Assembly: GCA_028871345.1 (NCBI GenBank) | Contig: JAGWNK010000002.1 | Location: 1-64,000 of the forward strand | DNA from: Alphaproteobacteria bacterium | GTDB lineage: Bacteria > Pseudomonadota > Alphaproteobacteria > Micropepsales > Micropepsaceae | Direction of reading: 5' to 3' | DNA length: 64,000 nt | The notes under the pieces: generated by a model | What the model was told of the DNA's origin: nothing | The model's database searches: none | Seen by the model: only the letters and a program-made list of their open reading frames with translations | In this document: piece by piece, positions 46,319 through 58,089 of the stretch | How positions within the stretch are numbered: position 1 is the stretch's first letter | How the letters are laid out: each line of letters begins with the position of its first letter | Translations under genes and position numbers: made by a program

Positions 46319-47773
46319 GTGGATATGGGACAATACACGAGCAAATCAACGGCGACCGATTGGGATGCAATCTGGATATCCGTGCGTGAACGTCTTCGCC
46401 GCGAGCTGGGCGATCCGATGTTCGACGCCTGGATCGGGCCGTTGACGTTAGAGGGTCACGACAAAGATGAATTGCGCCTGGGCGCCGCCAAGCCGTTCGT
46501 GCGCAACTGGGTCGCCAACCACTACGTGGCGCGGATCGAGCGCGCGTTCCATGCGGAAGGCGCCGAGCCGGCATCCCTGTCGATCGTCGTGACGAAATCG
46601 ACTTCGGCCGTGGCCACGGGCGTCTCGAAGGAACCGATCCCGGTGGCGGCGCAGGGTCCGGCGGCGCCGGTCTCCTATCTGCCGAACGCGGCTCCGCCCG
46701 GAACCGGCGACGACGCAGGCTCCATCAAAGGACTGTGGAACCGGATGCTGCATCCGCAGCAGACCTTCGACAGCTTCATTCCCGGCACGGCCAACGAATT
46801 CGGCCTGGGGGCGGCGCGCGCCTTCGCGGAAGGACGCGGCGGCGACCTGCCGCTGCTCTACATCCATGGCGGCTTCGGCTACGGCAAGACGCACCTCTTG
46901 AACGCGGCGGCGCTCGAATTCCGCAAGCGCGGCAAGCGGGTGCTGTTCCTGCGGGCCGAGGACTTCATGCGCCATTTCCTGGGCGCGCTGTACCGCAAGG
47001 ACACGCTGGCCTTCAAAGACGAGCTGCGGTCCGCCGACGTGCTCATCATCGACGATCTGCAGCACATCTGCCGCTCGACGGCGACGGCTTCGGAGTTCCT
47101 CTACACGGTCAACGCCTTCGCCGACCTCAGGCGGCGCGTGGTGATCGCGGCCGATCGCGCCCCCTCTGCCATGGAAGGCTTGGGCGCCGACGTGAAGAGC
47201 CGCATGACGGGCGGCCTCGTCGTCCAGCTCGGCAAGCCGGACCGCGACACGCGCCTGGCGATCCTCAAGTCCCGGGCCGACGAGTTCACGCGTCACCGCC
47301 CCGAGGTGGTCCTGCCGCAGGACGTGCTGGAACGCATCGCCGACATCGACGACGCCAGCCCGCGCGAACTGATCGGCGTGCTCACCAAGCTCGCCACCTA
47401 TGCCGACCTGACCAAGAAGCCGGTGACCCTCGACATGGCCGAGGAGACGGTGGGACTGCGCAGTGCCCCCGCCGCCAAGACTTCGATCGAGGATATCCAG
47501 AGGAAGACCGCGGAGTTCTACAAGCTGGAGGTGCGCGACTTCCATTCGGCGCAGCGCGCCCGGCGCGTGGCGCGGCCGCGCCAGGTGGCGATGTACCTCG
47601 CGCGCAAGCTGACGACGCGTTCCCTGCCCGAGATCGGCCGGCGCTTCGGCGGCCGCGACCACACCACCGTGCTGCACGCCTGCCGGCGCGTGGAGGCGCT
47701 GTGCTCGGAAGATCCACTGTTCAAGCAGGAAGTGGATTTCCTGAGCCAGATGCTGTCGAAACGGATGTCGTAA
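46319..47773 (+). CDS. dnaA: Chromosomal replication initiator protein DnaA
   Basis: A 484-residue AAA+ initiator that opens the origin. Domain I (about 12-85, DAIWISVRERLRREL) is followed by a short linker. The Walker A motif GGFGYGKT is at 184-191, Walker B VLIIDDLQ at 241-248, and the domain IV DNA-binding signature GGRDHTTVLHACRR is near the C-terminus. The start is GTG at 46319 or ATG at 46325; neither has a good ribosome site. An intrinsic terminator follows. dnaN is not next: an IS element and accessory genes intervene. Confidence 0.96.
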   Translation: MDMGQYTSKSTATDWDAIWISVRERLRRELGDPMFDAWIGPLTLEGHDKDELRLGAAKPFVRNWVANHYVARIERAFHAEGAEPASLSIVVTKSTSAVATGVSKEPIPVAAQGPAAPVSYLPNAAPPGTGDDAGSIKGLWNRMLHPQQTFDSFIPGTANEFGLGAARAFAEGRGGDLPLLYIHGGFGYGKTHLLNAAALEFRKRGKRVLFLRAEDFMRHFLGALYRKDTLAFKDELRSADVLIIDDLQHICRSTATASEFLYTVNAFADLRRRVVIAADRAPSAMEGLGADVKSRMTGGLVVQLGKPDRDTRLAILKSRADEFTRHRPEVVLPQDVLERIADIDDASPRELIGVLTKLATYADLTKKPVTLDMAEETVGLRSAPAAKTSIEDIQRKTAEFYKLEVRDFHSAQRARRVARPRQVAMYLARKLTTRSLPEIGRRFGGRDHTTVLHACRRVEALCSEDPLFKQEVDFLSQMLSKRMS

Positions 47774-47797
47774 GGGACGCGGCAGGACGATGGAAAC

Positions 47798-47824
47798 GGG
47801 GCGGCTTCGGCCGCCCTTTTTTTT
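47798..47824 (+). terminator. Intrinsic terminator of dnaA
   Basis: GGGCGGC-ttcg-GCCGCCC with a following run of eight T residues, 25 bases after the dnaA stop. A strong rho-independent terminator, so dnaN cannot be read through from dnaA here. Confidence 0.85.
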
Positions 47825-47978
47825 GCGAACCCATGAGGCCGCATAGTGTGACCACGGCACGGCGGCGCATTACGGATGCCCGGTTCGGGCCGGTGGGATC
47901 GCGGGACATAGAAGTGTCCGCCAAAGCACCAAGACGCGACTCCCTACCGCCGGACGCAGCTTCCCATATGCGCCGATA

Positions 47979-49482
47979 TTGTTGAAAAACTCCATCGTTG
48001 AGAATGAGAGAACGCGCTGCTTCAATTGAGTAATCGAATCGGAGTTGCGTTCGATGATGGGAAAACAGGCTGATCAACCGGCTTTTCTGTACGACTTCGC
48101 ACTGGACCGGCACGTCCCCGCTGATCACATGCTGCGATCCGTCGACCGGTTCGTCGAGTTGGACGAGATGCGGGCCAAGCTGGCGCCGTTCTACAGCCAC
48201 ACCGGCCGTCCTTCGATTGATCCCGAGCTGCTGATCCGGATGCTGCTGGTGGGCTATTGCTACGGCATCCGCTCCGAACGGCGGCTGTGCGAGGAAGTCC
48301 ATCTGAATCTGGCCTATCGCTGGTTCTGCCGGTTGGGACTGGAGGGAGCGGTGCCCGATCACTCAACGTTCTCGAAGAACCGGCACGGACGATTCCGCGA
48401 GAGCGACCTGTTCCGGCATCTGTTCGAGGCGGTGGTGCGCCGGGCGATCAAGGAGGGTTTGGTCGGCGGCGAAGGCTTTGCAGTCGATGCCAGCCTGATT
48501 GCTGCGGACGCCAACAAACAGCGCTCTGTGGAAGGCACGGCAGACACCAATTGGCCCGAACTGGCAAAGACGCGGCGCTCGGTTCAGGAGTATCTCGACA
48601 CGCTGGACAGCGCGGCCTGGGGCACGGCGAGCGAGGTGACGCCGAAGTTCATCGCCAAGTCCGATCCGGCGGCGCAATGGACCGGCGCCCATAAGGGCCA
48701 TGCCTTCTTCGCCTACAGCACCAATTATCTGATCGACCTCAAGGCTTCGATCATCTTGGATGTCGAACCCACCCGCGCCATCCGGCAGGCGGAAGTGGGT
48801 GCCAGCAAGACCATGATTGACCGCGTGGAAGCGCGGTTCGGCCTGTATCCGGAGCGGCTGGCCGCGGACTCGGCCTATGGAAGTGGCGAGACGCTCAACT
48901 GGCTCGTGCACGAGAAGGGCATCGAGCCCCATATCCCGGTGTTCGACCGCTCGCAGCGCGACGACGATACTTTCTCAAGATCGGACTTCACCTATGACCA
49001 TGAAGGCGACGTGTACTTCTGTCCGGCAGGCAAGATGCTGACCACAAAAGGCACGCTGGTGAACGACGGCACGACCATTTTGTATCGGGCCAGCAAGTAT
49101 GACTGTCGCGCTTGTCCGTTGAAGCCGCGTTGCTGTCCCAAGGAACCTGTCCGCAAGGTCCCGCGCAGCATCCATGAGGGCGCGCGCGATATGGCCCGCG
49201 ATATTGCCAAGACCGACGCTTATGTCGAATCCCGCCGAGAGCGGAAGAAGGTCGAAATGTTGTTCGCGCACCTCAAGCGCATCCTACGGATGGGGCGACT
49301 ACGATTACGAGGCCCCTGCGGCGCCCGCGATGAGTTCACCTTAGCCGCCATCGTCCAAAACCTCAGAAAGCTCGCCAAACTGATCCCGATGCCGAAAGCC
49401 GCGATGGCGATCTAAGGCTGGCAACGCTAAAAACGTTGCCGCCAATCGAAAACTGGCCTTCCATTGTCGAGTTTTTCAACAA
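47979..49482 (+). mobile_element. IS1182-family insertion sequence
   Basis: A complete-looking element of about 1.5 kb. Terminal inverted repeats share TTGTTGAAAAACTC (47979-47992) and its complement (49469-49482), and the transposase gene fills the space between. I see no clear target-site duplication in the flanking bases. It lies in the dnaA-dnaN interval, about 155 bp past the dnaA terminator. Confidence 0.85.
48054..49415 (+). CDS. IS1182-family transposase
   Basis: A 453-residue DDE transposase. The N-terminal DUF772-like region has GRPSIDPELLIRMLLVGYCY (about 41-60) and the DHSTFSKNR motif. The catalytic core shows FAVDASLIAADANK (first Asp), LAADSAYGSGETLNWL (second Asp) and the C-terminal RRERKKVEMLFAHLKRILRM with the Glu in the Y/K-Glu-x region. 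The zinc-type CRACPLKPRCCP typical of IS1182 follows the middle. The frame is intact, so it may be active. ATG at 48054 or 48057. Confidence 0.93.
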   Translation: MMGKQADQPAFLYDFALDRHVPADHMLRSVDRFVELDEMRAKLAPFYSHTGRPSIDPELLIRMLLVGYCYGIRSERRLCEEVHLNLAYRWFCRLGLEGAVPDHSTFSKNRHGRFRESDLFRHLFEAVVRRAIKEGLVGGEGFAVDASLIAADANKQRSVEGTADTNWPELAKTRRSVQEYLDTLDSAAWGTASEVTPKFIAKSDPAAQWTGAHKGHAFFAYSTNYLIDLKASIILDVEPTRAIRQAEVGASKTMIDRVEARFGLYPERLAADSAYGSGETLNWLVHEKGIEPHIPVFDRSQRDDDTFSRSDFTYDHEGDVYFCPAGKMLTTKGTLVNDGTTILYRASKYDCRACPLKPRCCPKEPVRKVPRSIHEGARDMARDIAKTDAYVESRRERKKVEMLFAHLKRILRMGRLRLRGPCGARDEFTLAAIVQNLRKLAKLIPMPKAAMAI

Positions 49483-49580
49483 AATCCGCCAGCTATCGCC
49501 CTTCGCCGCGCGTACGTTCTGTCCTATTCGATCTCCTTTGACTATATAGGCAACAATTGCAGTTCGAATTCGAGGAACAC

Positions 49581-50585
49581 ATGCACGTTAGCCCATATGC
49601 GATCATCGCCAAGGTCTGCAATGTTCTCCTGACCATATTTCTGATCGCAAGGCTGGCCTCTTCATTTACTCCAGCGCTGACCCAGCAGCAGCACCTTATC
49701 ACAACGACTGTAGTAGTGCTGTGCGACATTCGTTTCGTCTTGATCCTTATTGATCTCGTCCGGGGCGCACGGCCATGGCAGAGCGCGATTTTTCCTTCAA
49801 TCGTTCTCCTCGTCCTGATGGCGGCGTTTGGCGAACAGCAATCAGCGCTACTAGCCAAGGTGGCCGCCGCGACCGCCGAACTTGGCGTCTTGGCCGTCAT
49901 CGTCTACCTGGCCGCACGACCCAAGGAAAAGGACGATCGACCGCTTGAGGAACGCCTGACCGCACAGCTGAGAATATTGATACCGCTGCCGCTGGCCCGG
50001 ATCATGGTCACGGAAATGATGATCGTGCGCGCGGCGGTTTCTTCTCTGCTTCGTCGCCGCGACGTCAAACCGGATGGATTCAGCTATGCCGAGACCTCGG
50101 CTTTCAAGGTCTTGCCCTTGCTCTTGCTGCTGGCCTCACCGGTTGACATCGCGCTCACGGACTTGGTGTTGCGGGCTTTCCATGTGACGGGCGAAATCTG
50201 GGCCGCAGCCCTTGCGGCTACCGATGTATACGCAATTATCTGGATTTATGGGATGCTGGTTACGATGCGCGAACGGCCGCATGCGATCGCAGATGAGCAT
50301 CTTCAGGTCTACAAGGGCATTTTCGCACATGCGGCGATCTCGCTGGAAACAATCACATCAGCGAACGTGATGCGCCGTTCCAAACGCGCGAGGAATGGCA
50401 GCGAAGATCTCAGTGTCCGTGGGGCGACCAAGATCGAACTGACGCTCAAAAGGCCTGTCGAGGTCACAAAATGGTTTGTGCCCGATTCCGCAAGCGCGCT
50501 ATCGGTGACCATCTCGGCTGACGATCCAGGGGCGCTATGCCGGGCTCTTAAAGCCAACACCGGGGCCTCCTCCACGACCACATGA
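49581..50585 (+). CDS. Unknown multi-pass membrane protein
   Basis: A 334-residue protein with about six hydrophobic segments (about 5-28, 38-60, 69-85, 91-108, 175-195, 212-230), and a long soluble C-terminal part (about 245-334) rich in charged and Thr residues. No family is recognised. ATG at 49581 is chosen for GAGG five bases upstream; a TTG start 24 bases earlier is weaker. It appears less GC-rich than core genes and lies beside the IS element, both suggesting acquired DNA. It could be an immunity or sensor protein, but nothing in the sequence proves it. Confidence 0.65.
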   Translation: MHVSPYAIIAKVCNVLLTIFLIARLASSFTPALTQQQHLITTTVVVLCDIRFVLILIDLVRGARPWQSAIFPSIVLLVLMAAFGEQQSALLAKVAAATAELGVLAVIVYLAARPKEKDDRPLEERLTAQLRILIPLPLARIMVTEMMIVRAAVSSLLRRRDVKPDGFSYAETSAFKVLPLLLLLASPVDIALTDLVLRAFHVTGEIWAAALAATDVYAIIWIYGMLVTMRERPHAIADEHLQVYKGIFAHAAISLETITSANVMRRSKRARNGSEDLSVRGATKIELTLKRPVEVTKWFVPDSASALSVTISADDPGALCRALKANTGASSTTT

Positions 50586-51174
50586 ACGACGCCGAAACGC
50601 GACTGGCTACAGCCGCAATTATTCATATGAACTTCCGCAACTGGCGCTTTTCAGGCCAACGGCCGACTTCCAAACCTTGATCGATTCCAGGCATCAAGCG
50701 TTCGCGAAGAAGGCGACAGCTTCCATATTGTCCGAGCACCTCGCCCGAGGTACCGCGCCGATGGTGGCAGCGCCTTGATGATCGTCGCTACTGGCCGCAA
50801 TTTGGCAATATGCAAGCGGTCGCCGTGTCCGGCGATCCCCGCGCCCGGCCCCTTGTCCATCACGCTCTTTGGCGGTGCGCCTGCCGGACTCGGAGTGCTT
50901 CGCCGCAGAAAGAAGCGGCAAGACACTTGATGCAGACTGTCACTGAACTCTGCGCTCGCCGCGCACGCGTCTATTGTGAGGCGGGTTCGCTCCCCTCGCC
51001 GGCGCGACGGAAGTCGCCTCCGGGTACGGCAGCGGCCTCACGGTTCCGGTGCCGCGACCTTCGACGTCCCGCAATGTGATTGGCGTCACGCCGCGGCATG
51101 ATGTGGGGATAAGCGGCGCGGTCCGGAACCGTACACAGCATCGCTCGTTGTTACCGAAACCACGAGTTTTGGTA
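50586..51174. other. Gene-free stretch with a decayed PEP-CTERM gene
   Basis: About 589 bp without an intact gene. It carries the C-terminal remnant of a PEP-CTERM protein (50631-50930), then non-coding sequence up to the next small gene. I see no tRNA. Confidence 0.55.
50631..50930 (+). pseudogene. Remnant of a PEP-CTERM (VPAPG-type) secreted protein
   Basis: The frame ending at 50928-50930 closes with IPAPGPLSITLFGGAP, then AGLGVLRRRKKRQ: the PEP-CTERM sorting-signal pattern of Pro-x-Pro-Gly box, hydrophobic helix with Gly, and Arg/Lys cluster. The frame is open from the stop at 50628 but has no start codon until ATG 50778, far too late for an intact secreted protein, and no signal peptide. 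No exosortase is visible in the window. It is best read as the surviving 3' end of an eroded gene. Confidence 0.5.
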
Positions 51175-51450
51175 GTGACTTCCCTCTTCGAACTCAGGGA
51201 CCGCGCCGACCGGTACCGGCGATTTTCCGCCGAAGCCGTTCACGCGGCTCGCCATGCGGCGACCGCCGATCTCGAGCGCGCCTACTGGCTGGTCGCCGCG
51301 ACATGGTCCGCCCTGGCCGATCACATCGAGGCGCATGTCCACACGCGCCTGCTGATCGAGGAGCTGGAAGAGGCCAAGGAGCGCGCCGAGGAATGGCCGC
51401 CCGAGATCGTGGAACACCGCGAGAAGGGCTGCGCCAAGCGCGCCGTGTGA
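51175..51450 (+). CDS. Hypothetical small helical protein
   Basis: A 91-residue protein if translation starts at GTG 51175 (an in-frame TTG lies six bases earlier). It contains DRADRYRRFSAEAVHAARHA, then DLERAYWLVAATWSALADHI and a charged helix ending EWPPEIVEHREKGCAKRAV. The pattern resembles small alphaproteobacterial helical proteins of unknown role. The start is not fixed by a good ribosome site. It precedes dnaN by 256 bp. Confidence 0.55.
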   Translation: MTSLFELRDRADRYRRFSAEAVHAARHAATADLERAYWLVAATWSALADHIEAHVHTRLLIEELEEAKERAEEWPPEIVEHREKGCAKRAV

Positions 51451-51519
51451 CCCCGCCCGAAGCAGTCTGCCCCAACCATCCATGTGCGGAACATCCGTCG
51501 ACGGAGGGGCGGATTTGCG

Positions 51520-51548
51520 CCCCGCCCAATCCCCTCCCCGGGGCGGGG
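51520..51548. repeat. GC-rich palindromic intergenic repeat before dnaN
   Basis: CCCCGCCC and GGGCGGGG (51520-51527 and 51541-51548) flank a C-rich loop within a longer string of short palindromes at about 51495-51585. The architecture resembles the repeat between dnaN and recF and the mosaic palindromic intergenic elements common in high-GC alphaproteobacteria. Confidence 0.45.
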
Positions 51549-51706
51549 CTAAGCCCCTGCGGCGCTGGCCCTTTCCCCCCTTGCTTGATATAGTTCCTGA
51601 CTTGAGTCTTGGCTTTTTGAAAGCCTTGGCGAATCAAGGGCTTCCGGGCGGCCAAGAGGCCTTCGGAAGGGGGCTCATCACGGAACCGGACGGCAGTCGG
51701 AAGACC

Positions 51707-52828
51707 ATGAAAATCAACGTCGAACGCGGCGCCTTTCTCAAGGCGCTCAGCCATGTCCAGAGCGTTGTCGAACGGCGCAACACCATCCCCATCCTGTCGA
51801 ACGTCATGGTCGAAGCGGCCAAGGGACAAGTGAAGCTCACCGCCACCGACCTCGACATCGAGATCGTCGAAACCATGCCCGCCGACGTGCTGCGCAACGG
51901 CGCGGCCACGGCGCCCGCCCACATGCTCTACGACATCGTGCGCAAGCTGCCCGACGGCGCCCAGGTGCAGGCGGAGCTGCTGACGAGCGAAGGCGGACGG
52001 CTGGCGGTGTCGGCCGGGTCGATCCGCTTCGAGCTCGCCTGCCTGCCCAAAGAGGATTTTCCCCAGATGGCGGCGGGCGCCCTGCCCCACCGCTTCAAGC
52101 TGGCGGCCGACGACCTCAAGCGGCTGATCGACAAGACGCGCTTCGCCATCTCCACCGAGGAGACGCGGTTCTATCTGAACGGCATCTACTTGCATGCCGC
52201 CAAGGAGGGAAAAGCCAAGGCGCTGCGCGCCGTCGCCACCGACGGCCACCGCCTGGCGCGCTACGAGCTGGAGCTGCCCGACGGCGCGGCCGACATGCCC
52301 GGCGTGATCGTGCCGCGCAAGACGGTGACGGAACTGCGCCGCCTGCTCGACGACGCCGACGGCGCCATCGAAGTCTCGCTCTCCGACACCAAGATCCAGT
52401 TCGCCTGGGACGGCATCGATCTGACCTCGAAGCTGATCGACGGCACCTTCCCCGACTACCAGCGGGTGATCCCGGCGGGCAACGACAAGGCCTTGTCGCT
52501 CGAATCCAAGGAGTTCGGCCAGGCGGTGGACCGCGTCTCGACCATCTCGGCCGACAAGACGCGCGCCGTGAAGCTCGTCATCGCCAAGGACAAGGTGACG
52601 CTCTCGGTGGTCAATCCGGAATCCGGCACCGCCACCGAGGAGCTGGGCGCCACCTACAGCGCGGCGCCGATCGAGATCGGCTTCAACGCCCGCTACGTGC
52701 TCGACATCACCGGGCAGATCGAGGGCAAGTCGGTGCGCTTCCTGCTGTCGGATGCGGGATCGCCCACCGTCATCGAGGACACGGACGACGCGCGCACGCT
52801 CTATGTCCTCATGCCCATGCGGGTGTGA
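51707..52828 (+). CDS. dnaN: DNA polymerase III beta subunit (sliding clamp)
   Basis: A 373-residue clamp that encircles DNA and holds the polymerase. It begins MKINVERGAFLKALSHVQ and includes VERRNTIPILSNVMVEA, LTATDLDIEIVE, AVATDGHRLARYELELP and the third-domain end YVLMPMRV. The start at 51707 is the conserved Met; the longer frame upstream runs into the repeat. It is followed by another repeat and recF. Confidence 0.97.
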   Translation: MKINVERGAFLKALSHVQSVVERRNTIPILSNVMVEAAKGQVKLTATDLDIEIVETMPADVLRNGAATAPAHMLYDIVRKLPDGAQVQAELLTSEGGRLAVSAGSIRFELACLPKEDFPQMAAGALPHRFKLAADDLKRLIDKTRFAISTEETRFYLNGIYLHAAKEGKAKALRAVATDGHRLARYELELPDGAADMPGVIVPRKTVTELRRLLDDADGAIEVSLSDTKIQFAWDGIDLTSKLIDGTFPDYQRVIPAGNDKALSLESKEFGQAVDRVSTISADKTRAVKLVIAKDKVTLSVVNPESGTATEELGATYSAAPIEIGFNARYVLDITGQIEGKSVRFLLSDAGSPTVIEDTDDARTLYVLMPMRV

Positions 52829-52871
52829 GTTTGAGCCGCGGCGTGAAGCGAGTTGGCATCGATCTTTTTTC

Positions 52872-52990
52872 CCCTCCCTTGAAAAGGGAGGGTCGGACCG
52901 CGCCGGGCGGCCCGGGGAGGGATCAGGCCCATGACCGGCATTGACCCCCACCCGGCGCGCTTTGGCGCGCCGGCGTCCCCCTTGCGGGGG
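52872..52990. repeat. Three-hairpin intergenic repeat between dnaN and recF
   Basis: Three short palindromes in a row: CCCTCCCTT-gaa-AAGGGAGGG (52872-52892), CCGGCGCGC-tttg-GCGCGCCGG (52952-52973) and CCCCC-ttgc-GGGGG (52977-52990), separated by C- and G-rich linkers. This is the typical mosaic palindromic element of GC-rich alphaproteobacteria. Its right end supplies the GGGGGGAGG that serves as the recF ribosome site. Confidence 0.6.
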
Positions 52991-53002
52991 GAGGAATGCG
53001 CT

Positions 53003-54151
53003 GTGCGTGCTCGCCTTGCCGTCACGCGCGTGCAGCTGACGAATTTCCGCTCTTACGCCGCGGCGGAGCTGACGGTGAGCGGCCGGCCGGTGGTGCTGGC
53101 GGGCCCCAATGGCGCCGGCAAGACCAATGTGCTCGACGCCCTCTCGCTTCTGTCGCCCGGACGCGGCCTGCGCGGCGCCAAGCTGTCGGAGCACATCCGC
53201 CACGGGCCGTCCCCCGGCGACGCCTTGTGGGCGGTGGCCGCCACGGTGGCGCGCGGCGGGCAAAGCTACCAGGTGGGAACCGGACTGACGGTGGGTCCCG
53301 GCGGCGGCGAGAGGCGCGCCGTGCGCCTCAACGGAGCGCCGGCGCCAAGTTCGGCCGACCTCGGCGAGATCGTGCAGATGATCTGGCTGACGCCCGCCAT
53401 GGACCGCCTCTTCATCGAAGGCGCCGGCGGGCGGCGGCGCTTCCTCGACCGGCTGGCGCTCGGCTTCGATCCGGCGCACGCGCGCCGCGCCGCGCGCTAC
53501 GAGACCGCGGTGCGCGAGCGCGCCAGGCTCCTGAAGCTGGGACCGCGCGATCCGCTGTGGCTCGACGGCCTGGAAGCCGAGATGGCCGAGGCCGGCGCCG
53601 AGATCGTCCGTACGCGGGCCGAGACCGTGGCGCGCCTCAACACGGTGCTGGCGGCCCGCGGCGAAGCCGGCACCTTCCCGTCGGCGCAGCTGGCGCTGGA
53701 CGGCGAAGCGGACGCAATGCTGCAGGAGGCGGCACAGGCGACGGTGGCGCAGATGCGGGACCGCTTCGCGCGCCTGCGCATCCGCGACGCCGAGACGGGG
53801 CATACGAGTTTCGGGCCCCATCGCAGCGATCTTGCCGTGCGCCATACCGCGAAGCGGGCCGACGCACGCGAATGCTCGACCGGCGAGCAGAAGGCGCTGC
53901 TGGTCTCCATCGTTCTGGCCGACGCCTGGGAGCTGACGCGGGCGCGTGACGGCATGGCGCCCGTGCTGCTGCTCGACGAGATCGCGGCCCACCTGGACGC
54001 GCGGCGCCGCGCAGCCTTGTTCGAGGAGATCCTGGCGCTGGGCGCCCAGGCCTGGCTGACGGGCACCGATCTGGCCCTGTTCGAGAGCCTGACGGCGCAG
54101 GCCGACGTCTTCAGCGTCGAAAACGGGCAATTCCTGGAGCGGAAACCATGA
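53003..54151 (+). CDS. recF: DNA replication and repair protein RecF
   Basis: A 382-residue SMC-like ATPase that helps load RecA at gaps. The Walker A motif GPNGAGKT is at about 34-41 in VLAGPNGAGKTNVLDALSLL, with signature and Walker B elements STGEQKALLVSIVLADA and PVLLLDEIAAHLDARRR. The GTG at 53003 is chosen: it lies eight bases after GGAGG and gives family length. An upstream ATG at 52931 would translate the palindromic repeat. Confidence 0.95.
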   Translation: MRARLAVTRVQLTNFRSYAAAELTVSGRPVVLAGPNGAGKTNVLDALSLLSPGRGLRGAKLSEHIRHGPSPGDALWAVAATVARGGQSYQVGTGLTVGPGGGERRAVRLNGAPAPSSADLGEIVQMIWLTPAMDRLFIEGAGGRRRFLDRLALGFDPAHARRAARYETAVRERARLLKLGPRDPLWLDGLEAEMAEAGAEIVRTRAETVARLNTVLAARGEAGTFPSAQLALDGEADAMLQEAAQATVAQMRDRFARLRIRDAETGHTSFGPHRSDLAVRHTAKRADARECSTGEQKALLVSIVLADAWELTRARDGMAPVLLLDEIAAHLDARRRAALFEEILALGAQAWLTGTDLALFESLTAQADVFSVENGQFLERKP

Positions 54152-54245
54152 CCGGAGGCACCTGGAGCCATAGGCGCCGCAGCCAATGGTCGGCAAATCA
54201 AACAATTGGCAAAGCGGGCGCAAACCCCGATATAACCACCAATAA

Positions 54246-57326
<3,081 letters not shown>

Positions 57327-57531
57327 CGCAAGGGTCCTGTGCGCATCCCGCCGCCGATCCGAAATCATCCGCAGCCGGCGCAACGCCATGTTGAACACCC
57401 GCGTCATTCAAGTGACGCACGAGCCGCGAATGCCGGTACGGAAGTCCGTCCGCTGCACGCGTTTCAGATGTGACCGGTAGCATTGTGGTTCCATTTACAC
57501 GCGGTTAAGACGCGCGCGACAGACTTGCAGG

Positions 57532-58077
57532 ATGGGTGCTCCAGCCGCCAGTTCGGGGGACAGTGCCGCGGCGCATGTCGCTTTCGCGCCGGCGGAAGGC
57601 GCCGCCTCCGCCGACATCCGTGCTCTCCTTGAGTATTGGAATCAGTTGCGCGGCGAGCGGGCGATGCCAAACCGCGCCGACATCGCGCTCGCGGCGATCA
57701 AGAAGTTCCTGCGCCATGTCCATCTTTACGAGGTGATCGACGGAGGACGTGACTTCCGCAATCGCGTGATGGGGACGGACGTCTTCATCGGCAAGGGCAC
57801 GGATTCGACAGGCAAGCTGTTGTCGGAGGAGACCTGCGAAGGCGCACGCACGCGCCTCGGCCTGCCGCTGCGTCGCGTCGTCGACACGGGGGTGCCATTG
57901 CGCGCGCTGACGCAGCGCCCGGGCAAGAACGAGTACCACGTCTTCGACATCGAGAGCATATGGCTCCCACTGGGTGCGCCAGGGTCAGTCGATCAGGTGC
58001 TGGCAATGACGATCTATACGCCGCGAAGTCTGATGGTGCCACAGGCGCGGACGACAGCCTTTCAACCGAATGTGTGA
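57532..58077 (+). CDS. PAS domain protein (PAS_5 type)
   Basis: A 181-residue protein matching the PAS_5 pattern: LLEYWNQLRGERAMPNRADI (about 32-51), IKKFLRHVHLYEVIDGG and the RNRVMGTDVFIGKGTDSTGK block, then LPLRRVVDTGVPLR. Many alphaproteobacterial copies of this family are single-domain proteins of unknown sensing role. There is no output domain. The ATG at 57532 has AGGATGG nearby. Confidence 0.8.
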   Translation: MGAPAASSGDSAAAHVAFAPAEGAASADIRALLEYWNQLRGERAMPNRADIALAAIKKFLRHVHLYEVIDGGRDFRNRVMGTDVFIGKGTDSTGKLLSEETCEGARTRLGLPLRRVVDTGVPLRALTQRPGKNEYHVFDIESIWLPLGAPGSVDQVLAMTIYTPRSLMVPQARTTAFQPNV

Positions 58078-58089
58078 CGACTGCGCGCT

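Noticed and set aside
47979-49482. Target-site duplication of the IS1182 element
   Set aside because: Flanking bases just outside the shared inverted repeats do not match convincingly.
51194-54223. A 1009-codon frame antisense to dnaN and recF
   Set aside because: Spans two well-supported genes and intergenic repeats; composition is that of a shadow frame.
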